Shown here: positions 1 through 5,753 of the stretch, in pieces | Position numbering within the stretch: position 1 is the first letter of the stretch | Layout of the letters: the number at the start of each line of letters is the position of its first letter | Assembly (NCBI GenBank): GCA_003695215.1 | Contig: RFIM01000109.1 | Span: 1 to 11,671 of the forward strand | DNA from: Chloroflexota bacterium | Lineage (GTDB): Bacteria; Chloroflexota; Anaerolineae; Aggregatilineales; UBA2796 | Reading direction: 5' to 3' | DNA length: 11,671 bases | Program-made: the position numbers and the translations under genes | Notes under the pieces: model-generated | The model's database searches: none | Told to the model about the DNA's origin: nothing | What the model saw: only the letters and a program-made list of their open reading frames with translations

Positions 1-1
1 G

Positions 2-121
2 CCGCTTGGCAAGTCTCTTCCAATGGCTGATATACCTCCACGTCAAGCGCTCCAGCTGAAGGCGATGCAATCCGATTATACCGATACGCCAACACTTGAC
101 CAACAGCTAGAGCAGGCTTGA
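2..121 (+). CDS. Possible C-terminal end of an upstream gene (partial)
   Basis: The forward frame beginning at base 2 stays open for 39 codons and ends at TGA 119-121, just before the etfB promoter. No homology is recognisable in so short a tail, which is hydrophilic and ends in a Gln/Leu-rich stretch. The other two forward frames close earlier (near 30 and 59), so a gene ending in one of those is not excluded. The position of the stop, overlapping the -35 element of the next promoter, fits a true gene end, but the evidence is only an open frame. Confidence 0.4.
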   Translation, partial: PLGKSLPMADIPPRQALQLKAMQSDYTDTPTLDQQLEQA

Positions 122-145
122 AGGCAAGTGCCTATCTGCTATAAT
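118..145 (+). promoter_or_regulatory. Sigma70-like promoter of the etfBA-FAH operon
   Basis: TTGAAG at 118-123 (four of six -35 consensus bases) is followed after 16 bp by a perfect TATAAT at 140-145. Transcription would start near 152, giving a leader of about 90 nt before etfB. The -35 overlaps the stop codon of the preceding frame. A short inverted repeat, AGGCA-AG-TGCCT (122-133), lies between the two boxes and could be an operator half-site pair or chance. Confidence 0.65.
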
Positions 146-167
146 CACGGCGATGCAGCTTCGCGTA

Positions 168-179
168 GGCTTGCAAGCC
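168..179. repeat. 12-bp perfect palindrome in the etfB leader
   Basis: GGCTTGCAAGCC is a perfect palindrome about 16-27 bases downstream of the predicted transcription start of the etf operon. It could be a repressor site or a short hairpin in the leader RNA. No regulator is identified, and a palindrome of this length can occur by chance in GC-rich DNA. Confidence 0.35.
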
Positions 180-227
180 ACCGCAACTTCCAGCGAACGC
201 TCTGACGATTCCGCAAAAAGAGACTTT

Positions 228-232
228 GGAGG
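228..232 (+). promoter_or_regulatory. Ribosome binding site fixing the TTG start of etfB
   Basis: GGAGG lies 10 nt before the TTG at 243. No in-frame ATG or GTG with a comparable site precedes the conserved N-terminal strand of EtfB, so the rare TTG start is well supported. Confidence 0.75.
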
Positions 233-242
233 CTCGTAGACT

Positions 243-1022
243 TTGGCACACATCGTTGTTTTTACGCGCAACACGCCCGATACCGCCGCAAAGGTGGAAG
301 TCGGCGCTAATGGCGCAGTGACTTGGGGAACAGCACAATTGGTGCTGAATCCGTGGGATGAATACAGCGTGACGGAAGCGGTCCTTCAGCGCGATGCGCA
401 CAAAGGCAAAGCTACCGTCATCAGCATTGGCGGCGAAGCGCATGTGGACGCGCTGAAGCAGGCGTTGGCCATTGGCATGGATGAGGCCATTCGCATTGAG
501 AGCAACGCCGAGCATGATGCGCTGACCTTCGCCAAGTTGGCTGCAGCGGCGATCCGCAAGCTTGGCGATGTCTCGCTGGTGATTTTCGGCAAGGAATTCG
601 TCGATTCCAACAGCGATGCGCATATCTACATGACGGCGCGCAAGCTCGGCTGGAACGCTATCGGCGCTGTTTCAAAGATTCTCGCGCTCGATTTCGCGGC
701 GCAGCACATTAAAGTCGAGCGCATGATCGAGGAAGGCAAGCAAGTGCTCAGCACGCGCTTGCCTTGTGTGATCAGCGTTTTGAAGGATATCAACGAGCCC
801 AAATCGCCGTCCTTCATCGGCATTCGCAAGGCGTCTAAGGCGACTATCCCTGTGTGGACGGCGGCTGAGCTTGGCGTGAGCCTTGGCGCGCCTTCGGTTC
901 AGATCAGCGCTTACCGCAACTTGCCCGTGCGCAGCGGCACTTGCCAGATCATCGAAGGCAGCAGCGACCAGGAGAAAGCTGAGAAGCTGATTGATATCCT
1001 ACTGAAGGAGAAAGCGCTATGA
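243..1022 (+). CDS. etfB: Electron transfer flavoprotein, beta subunit
   Basis: This is the small subunit of the soluble ETF heterodimer, which accepts electrons from acyl-CoA and related flavin dehydrogenases and passes them to the quinone pool through an ETF oxidoreductase. At 259 residues it has the usual family length. Visible landmarks are the N-terminal strand followed by PDTAAK (11-17), NPWDEYS (36-42), the nucleotide-site stretch around FGKEFVDSNSD (115-125), the LPCVISV strand (173-179) and NEPKSPS (184-190). These are followed by the C-terminal recognition arm, which wraps around EtfA in known structures. It starts at TTG with a GGAGG site 10 nt upstream and overlaps etfA by four bases (ATGA), so the subunits are translationally coupled. 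Whether the complex is a normal or an electron-bifurcating ETF cannot be decided by eye. No dehydrogenase or ETF:quinone oxidoreductase gene lies in this window. Confidence 0.95.
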   Translation: MAHIVVFTRNTPDTAAKVEVGANGAVTWGTAQLVLNPWDEYSVTEAVLQRDAHKGKATVISIGGEAHVDALKQALAIGMDEAIRIESNAEHDALTFAKLAAAAIRKLGDVSLVIFGKEFVDSNSDAHIYMTARKLGWNAIGAVSKILALDFAAQHIKVERMIEEGKQVLSTRLPCVISVLKDINEPKSPSFIGIRKASKATIPVWTAAELGVSLGAPSVQISAYRNLPVRSGTCQIIEGSSDQEKAEKLIDILLKEKAL

Positions 1023-1987
1023 GCGGCATTTTCGTCTGGATCGATCATTTTCGCGGCAAGGCGCTGCCTGCTTCTTGGGAATCCATCAGCGCAGCGCAAG
1101 GGCTAGGCGGCGAGATCACAGCTTTGGTTTTCGGCAGCGGCGTCGGCAATTTGGCGACTCTCGCCTTGCACTATGGCGCGCATAAGGTCATCTTGTGCGA
1201 AGATGCTACACTGGCCGATTATCGGCTAGAGCCATATGCTGCGCTTTTGACGAAGTTGGTGAACGATCACGCGCCACGCGTTGTGCTGAGCGGCGCGACC
1301 ACACGCGGGCGTGAACTTTTAGCAGCGGCTGCTGCCGAGACCGATAGCAGCTTGCTGCCTGACGTGACCGAGCTGAGCCTTGAAGGCGAGAGCATCAAAG
1401 CCGTGCATCCTGCTTATGCGGGCAAAGTGCTGAGCGATTTGGTGGCCACAAGCCGCACTGTGTTCGTCACGCTGCGCAGCCGTGCCTTTCCACTGCCGCA
1501 GCCTGATGCCAGCCGCAGCGGCGAAGTGATCACGGTCGCGCCTGTGATGCCTGCTGAGCAGATCGCCACGCAGATCGAGTCTTTTGAGGAACAGCGTGGT
1601 AGCGTCAACCTGACCGACGCGGCGATCATCGTCACAGGCGGACGCGCCGTCGGCAGTGCGGAAGGCTTTGCGCCTGTGCGCGAGCTGGCTGAGGTGCTTG
1701 GCGGCGCCGTCGGCGCAACGCGCGCTGCTGTGGATGCGGGCTACATTCCGTATGCGCATCAAGTCGGTCAGACGGGTAAAGTGGTCAGCCCGAACTTGTA
1801 CATTGCTGCCGGCGTCTCGGGCTCAATTCAGCATCAGGCTGGCATGCGCACTTCGAAGATCATCGTGGCGATTAATAAAGACCCAGATGCGCCGATCTTC
1901 AAGATTGCGCACTACGGCATCATCGGCGACCTGTTCAAAGTGCTGCCAGCGCTCAGCGCGGCTGCGCGCGCTAAACTGGGCAAGTGA
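1019..1987 (+). CDS. etfA: Electron transfer flavoprotein, alpha subunit
   Basis: This is the FAD-carrying large subunit of ETF, partner of the preceding EtfB. Its 322 residues match the family. The C-terminal FAD domain is intact: GGRAVGS (207-213), Thr234-Arg235 leading into AAVDAGYIP, QVGQTGK (248-254), the signature SGSIQHQAGM (267-276), AINKDPDAPIF (284-294) and a terminal Asp-containing helix (IIGDLF, 301-306). The N-terminal domain (about 1-185) has the expected Rossmann-like pattern with SGATTRGREL (91-100). The ATG lies in an ATGA overlap with etfB, with GGAG 8 nt upstream (1007-1010). The FAH-family gene starts 6 bp after the stop, so the three genes are very probably one transcript. 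Confidence 0.96.
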   Translation: MSGIFVWIDHFRGKALPASWESISAAQGLGGEITALVFGSGVGNLATLALHYGAHKVILCEDATLADYRLEPYAALLTKLVNDHAPRVVLSGATTRGRELLAAAAAETDSSLLPDVTELSLEGESIKAVHPAYAGKVLSDLVATSRTVFVTLRSRAFPLPQPDASRSGEVITVAPVMPAEQIATQIESFEEQRGSVNLTDAAIIVTGGRAVGSAEGFAPVRELAEVLGGAVGATRAAVDAGYIPYAHQVGQTGKVVSPNLYIAAGVSGSIQHQAGMRTSKIIVAINKDPDAPIFKIAHYGIIGDLFKVLPALSAAARAKLGK

Positions 1988-1993
1988 GGCATC

Positions 1994-2842
1994 ATGCGCT
2001 TTGGAACCATCTTGTATGAAGGCGTGCCGCGCTTGGTCGCTGCTGCCGATGAGCACACGCCGCGCCTGATCGAAGGCTTCAGGGACATCCTAGCGCTGAT
2101 GGATGCGCCACGCACAGCTATTGAGCGCGCCTATGCAGCAGGCACGCCCTTGCCCGACTCAGGTTGGCGCTGGCTGCCGCCCGTGCCAAATCCGAGCAAG
2201 ATCATCGCTATCGGCCTGAATTACGCCGATCACTGCCGTGAGACAGGGCAAGCCGTGCCTGAGAAGCCGCTCATCTTCGCCAAGCTGACCAGCAGCTTGA
2301 TCGGCCATGACGACGTGATCGAGTGGGATCCTTCTATCACCAATCGCGTGGACTACGAAGCTGAGTTGGCTGTAGTCATTGGCAAGCAGACGCGCCTGGT
2401 CTCTGAGGAAAACGCGCTTGCGCAGGTCTTTGGCTACACCATTGCCAACGATGTGACGGCGCGCGATCTGCAGCAGAGCGACGGTCAATGGACGCGCGCT
2501 AAAGGCATGGACACTTTCTGTCCGCTCGGGCCGTGGCTAGTCAGCGCCGATGAAATTCCCGATCCGCAGAACTTAGCCGTTCGCTGCACAGTCAACGGCG
2601 AGCTGCGCCAAAATAGCAGCACACGCGAGATGATTTTCAGCGTCAAAACGCTCATCAGCTATCTCTCGCGCGTCTTCACGCTCTACCGCGGCGATATCAT
2701 CCTGACAGGCACGCCTGCAGGCGTCGGCAACGCTATGCAGCCGCCGCGCTTGCTCAGCGATAAAGCCAGTGTGACTGTCGAGATTGAGAAGCTCGGGCGG
2801 CTAGAGAATATCTGCCGCGAACTGACCTTCCGCGTCCGCTGA
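1994..2842 (+). CDS. Fumarylacetoacetate hydrolase (FAH) family protein
   Basis: A 282-residue enzyme of the FAH / acylpyruvase / oxo-acid decarboxylase superfamily, which uses a divalent metal to cleave C-C bonds or isomerise 2-oxo acids. The short N-terminal domain (about 1-60) is followed by the catalytic core: IIAIGLNYADHC (70-81), metal ligands Glu122 and Glu124 in DYEAELAVVIG and Asp153 in ANDVTARDLQ, QW-x-RAKGMDTFCPLGPW with Lys170 (165-181), and GDIILTGTPAGVG (233-245). All expected catalytic positions are present. Relatives include fumarylpyruvate hydrolase and homoprotocatechuate-pathway isomerases/decarboxylases; the substrate cannot be told from sequence. A GTGAGG partly overlapping the etfA stop lies only 4 nt before the ATG, so translation may depend on coupling. 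Its place behind etfBA suggests catabolism feeding an ETF-linked oxidation, which is inference. Confidence 0.9.
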   Translation: MRFGTILYEGVPRLVAAADEHTPRLIEGFRDILALMDAPRTAIERAYAAGTPLPDSGWRWLPPVPNPSKIIAIGLNYADHCRETGQAVPEKPLIFAKLTSSLIGHDDVIEWDPSITNRVDYEAELAVVIGKQTRLVSEENALAQVFGYTIANDVTARDLQQSDGQWTRAKGMDTFCPLGPWLVSADEIPDPQNLAVRCTVNGELRQNSSTREMIFSVKTLISYLSRVFTLYRGDIILTGTPAGVGNAMQPPRLLSDKASVTVEIEKLGRLENICRELTFRVR

Positions 2843-2854
2843 GAGCGCCTTTGG

Positions 2855-2888
2855 GCGAGTCTTGCCGCGCTCACATGGCAAGACTCGC
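2855..2888 (+). terminator. Hairpin terminator after the etf-FAH operon
   Basis: Perfect 12-bp arms, GCGAGTCTTGCC (2855-2866) and GGCAAGACTCGC (2877-2888), flank a 10-nt loop 12 bases after the FAH-family stop codon. Only a short mixed T run (TTGTGTT) follows, so the intrinsic-terminator U tract is weak. The symmetrical stem would also work for a gene reading from the other side, but both neighbours read rightward. Confidence 0.75.
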
Positions 2889-2917
2889 TTGTGTTGCTGC
2901 CATCTTTCCGTTAGAAT
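2889..2917 (+). promoter_or_regulatory. Candidate promoter for the Uma2-sirtuin pair
   Basis: TTGTGT (2889-2894), 17 bp, then TAGAAT (2912-2917). The -10 matches five of six consensus bases and the -35 only three. It begins directly after the terminator stem, where a new transcription unit would be expected, and ends 24 bp before the start codon. Confidence 0.45.
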
Positions 2918-2941
2918 GCGGCGCAATGCAGGAGAGAGCCG

Positions 2942-3523
2942 ATGAGCGCCTTGCGCATGCATCCGCATTGCTGGACAGAAGCTGAATACCTTGCCTTTGA
3001 GCGCGCTAGCGATGCCAAGCACGAGTACTTTGACGGCCAGATTTATGACATGGTCGGCGCATCGTTCAGGCATAACTTGATCGCTGCTAACGCGCACTTT
3101 GCCTTGCGCTCAGCACTCGACAAGCATCCATGCCTTGTCTTGCAAAGCGATCTGCGCGTGAAGCTGCTCGGCGCCTACGTCTATCCTGATATCACAGTCG
3201 TCTGCGGCACGCCACAGCTAGCAGAGCAGGATACCTTGCTCAATCCAACGCTGATCGTCGAAGTGCTTTCGCCATCAACTGAAGCGCATGATCGCGGCCT
3301 GAAATGGCAGCGCTATCAGCGCCTTGAGTCGCTGCAGGATTACCTGCTAATCGCACAAGAGGCGCCCAAGGTCGAGCATTTCACGCGGCGCGGCGCACGG
3401 CAATGGCTGCTGAACATCTATGAAGGTCTCGATGCGGTCATCGCGCTCGCCAACTATGCTGCAAACGTGCCGCTCGCAGCAATTTACGCCAACGTCACCT
3501 TCGCCGAGTCTGATTCATCATGA
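2942..3523 (+). CDS. Uma2 family (DUF820) PD-(D/E)XK nuclease
   Basis: A 193-residue member of the Uma2 family, predicted restriction-endonuclease-fold proteins that are very numerous in cyanobacteria and Chloroflexota and whose cellular job is largely unknown. Family landmarks are all visible: the N-terminal WTEAEYLAFE helix (11-20), KHEYFDGQIYDM (26-37), His44 in the S-x-x-H helix, Asp70-Leu-Arg-Val, YPDITVV with Asp83 (81-87), NPTLIVEVLSPST with Glu107 (101-113), and DRGLKWQRYQ with Lys121 (117-126), then YLLIAQ (134-139). Length and residues indicate an intact enzyme, not a decayed copy. GGAGAG lies 5 nt before the ATG. The gene overlaps the sirtuin gene by four bases (ATGA). No transposase or inverted repeats flank it. 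Confidence 0.9.
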   Translation: MSALRMHPHCWTEAEYLAFERASDAKHEYFDGQIYDMVGASFRHNLIAANAHFALRSALDKHPCLVLQSDLRVKLLGAYVYPDITVVCGTPQLAEQDTLLNPTLIVEVLSPSTEAHDRGLKWQRYQRLESLQDYLLIAQEAPKVEHFTRRGARQWLLNIYEGLDAVIALANYAANVPLAAIYANVTFAESDSS

Positions 3524-4278
3524 GCAGTGTGCAGCTCCAAAGAGCAGCCGATGTGCTGAAGCGCTCTGAACGGCTGGTCGTGCTGAGCGGCGCAGGCATG
3601 TCTAAAGAGAGCGGCATTCCGACCTTTCGCGATGCAATGGAAGGCTTGTGGGCGCAATTCGATCCTGAGGAGCTTGCCACGCCGCGCGCTTTTCAGCGCA
3701 ATCCGCGTCTGGTTTGGGAATGGTACGAATCGCGGCGCCTGCAGGTCTTGGCGGTGCAGCCGCACGCAGGCCACTACGCTCTGGCAGCGCTTGAGGCGCG
3801 TCTGGCGCAAGTGGTCGTCATCACGCAGAATGTAGACGGCTTGCACAAGCGCGCAGGCAGCACTGATGTGATCGAGCTGCACGGCAACATCACGCAGCAC
3901 AAATGCTCAGCTGACTGCCGCGGTGCTCCGACGCTGCTTGATTTAGCCGCGCTCTCACAGGACTCAGTGCCGCCGCGCTGCCCATACTGCGGCGCTTATG
4001 CGCGTCCGAACGTGGTCTGGTTTGAAGAGTATTTGCCTGAAGACGCCTTGAGCCGCGCTATGTCGCTATGTGCAAACGCGGACGTTGTGCTGATCGTCGG
4101 TACGTCAGGCATTGTGCAGCCTGCGGCGTCGTTGCCGTACCTCGCCAAGCGGAACGGCAGGGCGTTTTTGATCGATGTGAATCCAGAGCGCGACGAGATC
4201 GCGCCGATCTGCGATCTATATTTGCAAGGCACAGCGGGCAGCATTTTGCCGCGCTTGGTTGCGCTGATCAGCGCATAA
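3520..4278 (+). CDS. NAD-dependent protein deacylase, Sir2/CobB family
   Basis: A complete 252-residue sirtuin, which removes acyl groups from lysines using NAD+. The NAD-binding loop GAGMSKESGIPTFR (24-37), TQNVDGLH (102-109), catalytic His121 in ELHGN, four zinc cysteines (Cys129, Cys133, Cys154, Cys157), PNVVWFEE (163-170), GTSG (194-197) and DVNPE (219-223) are all present. Tyr69 and Arg72 in WEWYESR match the Tyr-x-x-Arg pair that, in SIRT5 and E. coli CobB, contacts succinyl or malonyl groups, so desuccinylase activity is plausible. It starts inside the last codons of the Uma2 gene (ATGA overlap), giving coupled translation. Its catalytic layout is that of a housekeeping deacylase, not of the NAD-depleting SIR2 domains found in antiphage systems. 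Confidence 0.94.
   Translation: MSSVQLQRAADVLKRSERLVVLSGAGMSKESGIPTFRDAMEGLWAQFDPEELATPRAFQRNPRLVWEWYESRRLQVLAVQPHAGHYALAALEARLAQVVVITQNVDGLHKRAGSTDVIELHGNITQHKCSADCRGAPTLLDLAALSQDSVPPRCPYCGAYARPNVVWFEEYLPEDALSRAMSLCANADVVLIVGTSGIVQPAASLPYLAKRNGRAFLIDVNPERDEIAPICDLYLQGTAGSILPRLVALISA
4260..4275. repeat. 16-bp perfect palindrome at the sirtuin stop
   Basis: TGCGCTGATCAGCGCA is a perfect palindrome covering the last codons of the sirtuin gene and touching its stop. As RNA it would fold as a 6-bp stem with a GATC loop. No T run follows, so it is a poor intrinsic terminator. It might be a weak terminator or an operator for the promoter about 30 bp downstream. Because it encodes Ala-Leu-Ile-Ser-Ala with common local codons, chance is possible. 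Confidence 0.35.
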
Positions 4279-4305
4279 GGCTCTGCTCATAAATATGCCG
4301 CGCCG

Positions 4306-4334
4306 TTGCTTGATCGGTTGCACAAGGCTATGAT
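4306..4334 (+). promoter_or_regulatory. Candidate promoter for rodA and the wall cluster
   Basis: TTGCTT (4306-4311), 17 bp, TATGAT (4329-4334). The -10 has five of six consensus bases, the -35 three. The 82-bp gap between the sirtuin and rodA is the only intergenic space upstream of the cluster, so a promoter is expected here. The rodA TTG start follows 26 bp after the -10. Confidence 0.5.
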
Positions 4335-4343
4335 CGGCGATTC

Positions 4344-4348
4344 AGGAG
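4344..4348 (+). promoter_or_regulatory. Ribosome binding site for the TTG start of rodA
   Basis: AGGAG lies 12 nt before TTG 4361. The spacing is on the long side, but no ATG or GTG in this frame lies between it and the first membrane segment, so TTG is the most likely start. Confidence 0.55.
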
Positions 4349-4360
4349 TTTGAGACTGCC

Positions 4361-5461
4361 TTGAACAAGACGGCGCGCCTGTGGCGCAACTTCGATTTCG
4401 TCCTTTTCGGCGCTGTTGTAGTGCTGATCATCTATGGCGTGCTGATGATTCGCAGCGCAACGCTCGGCGCTGTGGATACCGAGCTGATCTCGCGCGTGCC
4501 GCGCCAGATTCAGTACGCGATCATCGGCATCGCCATGATGTTCGTCTTCGCCGCGATTGACTATCGCTTGCTGGCTGCCTTGCAGCCGTACATCTACGGT
4601 GGCCTGGTCTTTTTGCTAGCATTGGTGGCAGTGCTTGGGCAAGTTGGCGATGGCGGCGCGCAACGCTGGCTGACCGTTGGCTTGCCTGTGCAGCCTTCGG
4701 AATTGGCGAAAGTGCTGATCGTGATCGTGCTTGGCCAGCACTTGCAGAAGCAGATTCCGAAGATGGATAAGCTGCAAACTGTGATCATCTCGCTCGGTTA
4801 TGTCGGCCTGCCTGCAGGCTTCATTTTCTTGCAGCCAAGCCTGGGCATCACCATCCTGCTCATGTTCATTTGGCTGGTCATGATCTGGGCAGCTGGGCTG
4901 CGCGCCAAGCATATCGCGCTCTTCAGCCTTGCAGCCCTGCTAGGTATGCCCGTGCTATGGGCAAATATGCAAGAATATCAGCGAGCGCGCATCATCAACT
5001 TCATCACCTGCGAGGATACACGCGACTCGGCTTGCTATAACATCTTTCAAGCGCGCATCAGCATTGGCTCAGGCGGCCTGCTGGGCAAGGGCTATGCCAG
5101 CGGCACACAGTCGCGCTTGCGCTTTCTGCGCGTGCGCCACACGGACTTCATCTTCAGCGTGATCGCCGAAGAACTCGGCTTTGTAGGCGCAGCGCTCGTC
5201 TTCGTGCTGATCGGCGCGGTGCTGTGGCGCATTATGCGCGCTGCGGCGCTGGCACGCGATGCGCTCGGCGCGCTGATTTGCTATGGCATCGCGGCGATCA
5301 TCTTCTTCCAGACGGTCGTCTCGACAGGCATGAATCTGAACGTCTTGCCTGTGACAGGCTTGACGTTGCCGTTCATCAGCTCGGGCGGATCGTCGTTGTT
5401 GACTTTGCTTGTCGGAATCGGCATTGTGCAGAGTGTGATCATGCGCAGCGAGCGCTTGTGA
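4361..5461 (+). CDS. rodA: RodA/FtsW-type SEDS peptidoglycan glycosyltransferase
   Basis: A 366-residue polytopic membrane protein, of normal SEDS length, with about ten hydrophobic segments. SEDS enzymes polymerise lipid II into glycan strands together with a class B PBP. Conserved stretches are GAQRWL (99-104), QPSELAKV with Glu114 and Lys117 (111-118), QRARI-x-NF (207-214), ISIGSGGLLGKGY (233-245), HTDFIFSVIAEELGF with Asp262 (260-274), and NVLPVTGLTLP followed by FISSGGSS (327-345). Asp262 corresponds to the extracellular aspartate needed for activity in studied RodA proteins. One deviation is Ser160 in QPSLGIT, where most relatives have QPDLGT. RodA rather than FtsW is chosen because the downstream PBP is PBP2-like; sequence alone does not settle it. 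The HTH gene begins right at its stop. Confidence 0.88.
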   Translation: MNKTARLWRNFDFVLFGAVVVLIIYGVLMIRSATLGAVDTELISRVPRQIQYAIIGIAMMFVFAAIDYRLLAALQPYIYGGLVFLLALVAVLGQVGDGGAQRWLTVGLPVQPSELAKVLIVIVLGQHLQKQIPKMDKLQTVIISLGYVGLPAGFIFLQPSLGITILLMFIWLVMIWAAGLRAKHIALFSLAALLGMPVLWANMQEYQRARIINFITCEDTRDSACYNIFQARISIGSGGLLGKGYASGTQSRLRFLRVRHTDFIFSVIAEELGFVGAALVFVLIGAVLWRIMRAAALARDALGALICYGIAAIIFFQTVVSTGMNLNVLPVTGLTLPFISSGGSSLLTLLVGIGIVQSVIMRSERL

Positions 5462-5716
5462 GTGAAGCAGATGGCCCATCACACTGAACGCCCTGTGATC
5501 GAGCCGAATCGCGTCTATTCGCGCGAGGAGGTTGCCGAAATCCTTAACGTCAGCCTTAGCACGGTCAAGCGGTTGATCGCGGCGCGGCGTTTGCGCGTCA
5601 GCCAGCCGCTAGGCATGCGCCGCGTGCTGATACGCGGTCAGCATATCCTGGATATGCTGGCTGAGAGCGAGGTGAAGGATCAGGACGTTGCTCAAGGCTC
5701 TGAAAAGGCGCCTTGA
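5462..5716 (+). CDS. Small excisionase-like helix-turn-helix DNA-binding protein
   Basis: An 84-residue protein with one winged-helix domain of the excisionase/MerR-like type (residues 19-66). It comprises YSREEVAEILNVSLSTVKRLI as the helix-turn-helix, a basic turn (AARRLR), the wing segment GMRRVLI and the closing helix GQHILDML. The last 18 residues are polar and probably disordered. The GTG at 5462 directly abuts the rodA stop; an ATG at 5471 is an equally possible start, and neither has a good Shine-Dalgarno site, so translation probably relies on coupling. No integrase, phage gene or attachment site is nearby, so it is not acting as a prophage excisionase. Lying between a RodA and its likely PBP, it may regulate this cluster, which is inference. 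A weak 7-bp hairpin (5714-5734) follows it. Confidence 0.8.
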   Translation: MKQMAHHTERPVIEPNRVYSREEVAEILNVSLSTVKRLIAARRLRVSQPLGMRRVLIRGQHILDMLAESEVKDQDVAQGSEKAP

Positions 5717-5742
5717 GCGCGCAGTGTGCGCTTAGCTTGATA

Positions 5743-5747
5743 GAAGG
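5743..5747 (+). promoter_or_regulatory. Ribosome binding site selecting the second ATG of the PBP gene
   Basis: GAAGG directly abuts the ATG at 5748, leaving no spacer, but stands 6 nt before the in-frame ATG at 5754. The second ATG is therefore the likelier start. Confidence 0.55.
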
Positions 5748-5753
5748 ATGCTG

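Noticed and set aside
132..623. Reverse-strand open frame of 163 codons over the etfB promoter and gene
   Set aside because: It lies opposite a certain etfB and its promoter, has no recognisable domain, and is a by-product of GC-rich codon bias.
1656..2069. Forward open frame of 137 codons overlapping etfA and the FAH-family gene
   Set aside because: It is an Arg/Ser/Cys-rich out-of-frame reading across the highly conserved FAD domain of etfA, which is intact in its own frame.
3520..4278. SIR2 protein as an antiphage NADase paired with a nuclease
   Set aside because: It has the zinc ribbon, catalytic His and acyl-pocket residues of an ordinary deacylase. Defence SIR2 domains are divergent and normally fused or paired with other effectors.
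5069..5482. Reverse-strand open frame of 137 codons inside rodA
   Set aside because: The His/Arg/Gln-rich composition is typical of an antisense shadow of a membrane protein, and rodA is complete on the other strand.
5462..5716. Excisionase of an integrated mobile element
   Set aside because: There is no integrase, attachment repeat or phage gene, and the gene is locked between rodA and a PBP. Excisionase-like domains are common in ordinary regulators.
5705..5734. AAGGCGCCTT palindrome and weak hairpin after the HTH gene as a terminator
   Set aside because: The stem has seven pairs with one wobble and no T run, and the PBP gene starts only about 20 bases later without a recognisable promoter, so read-through is expected.
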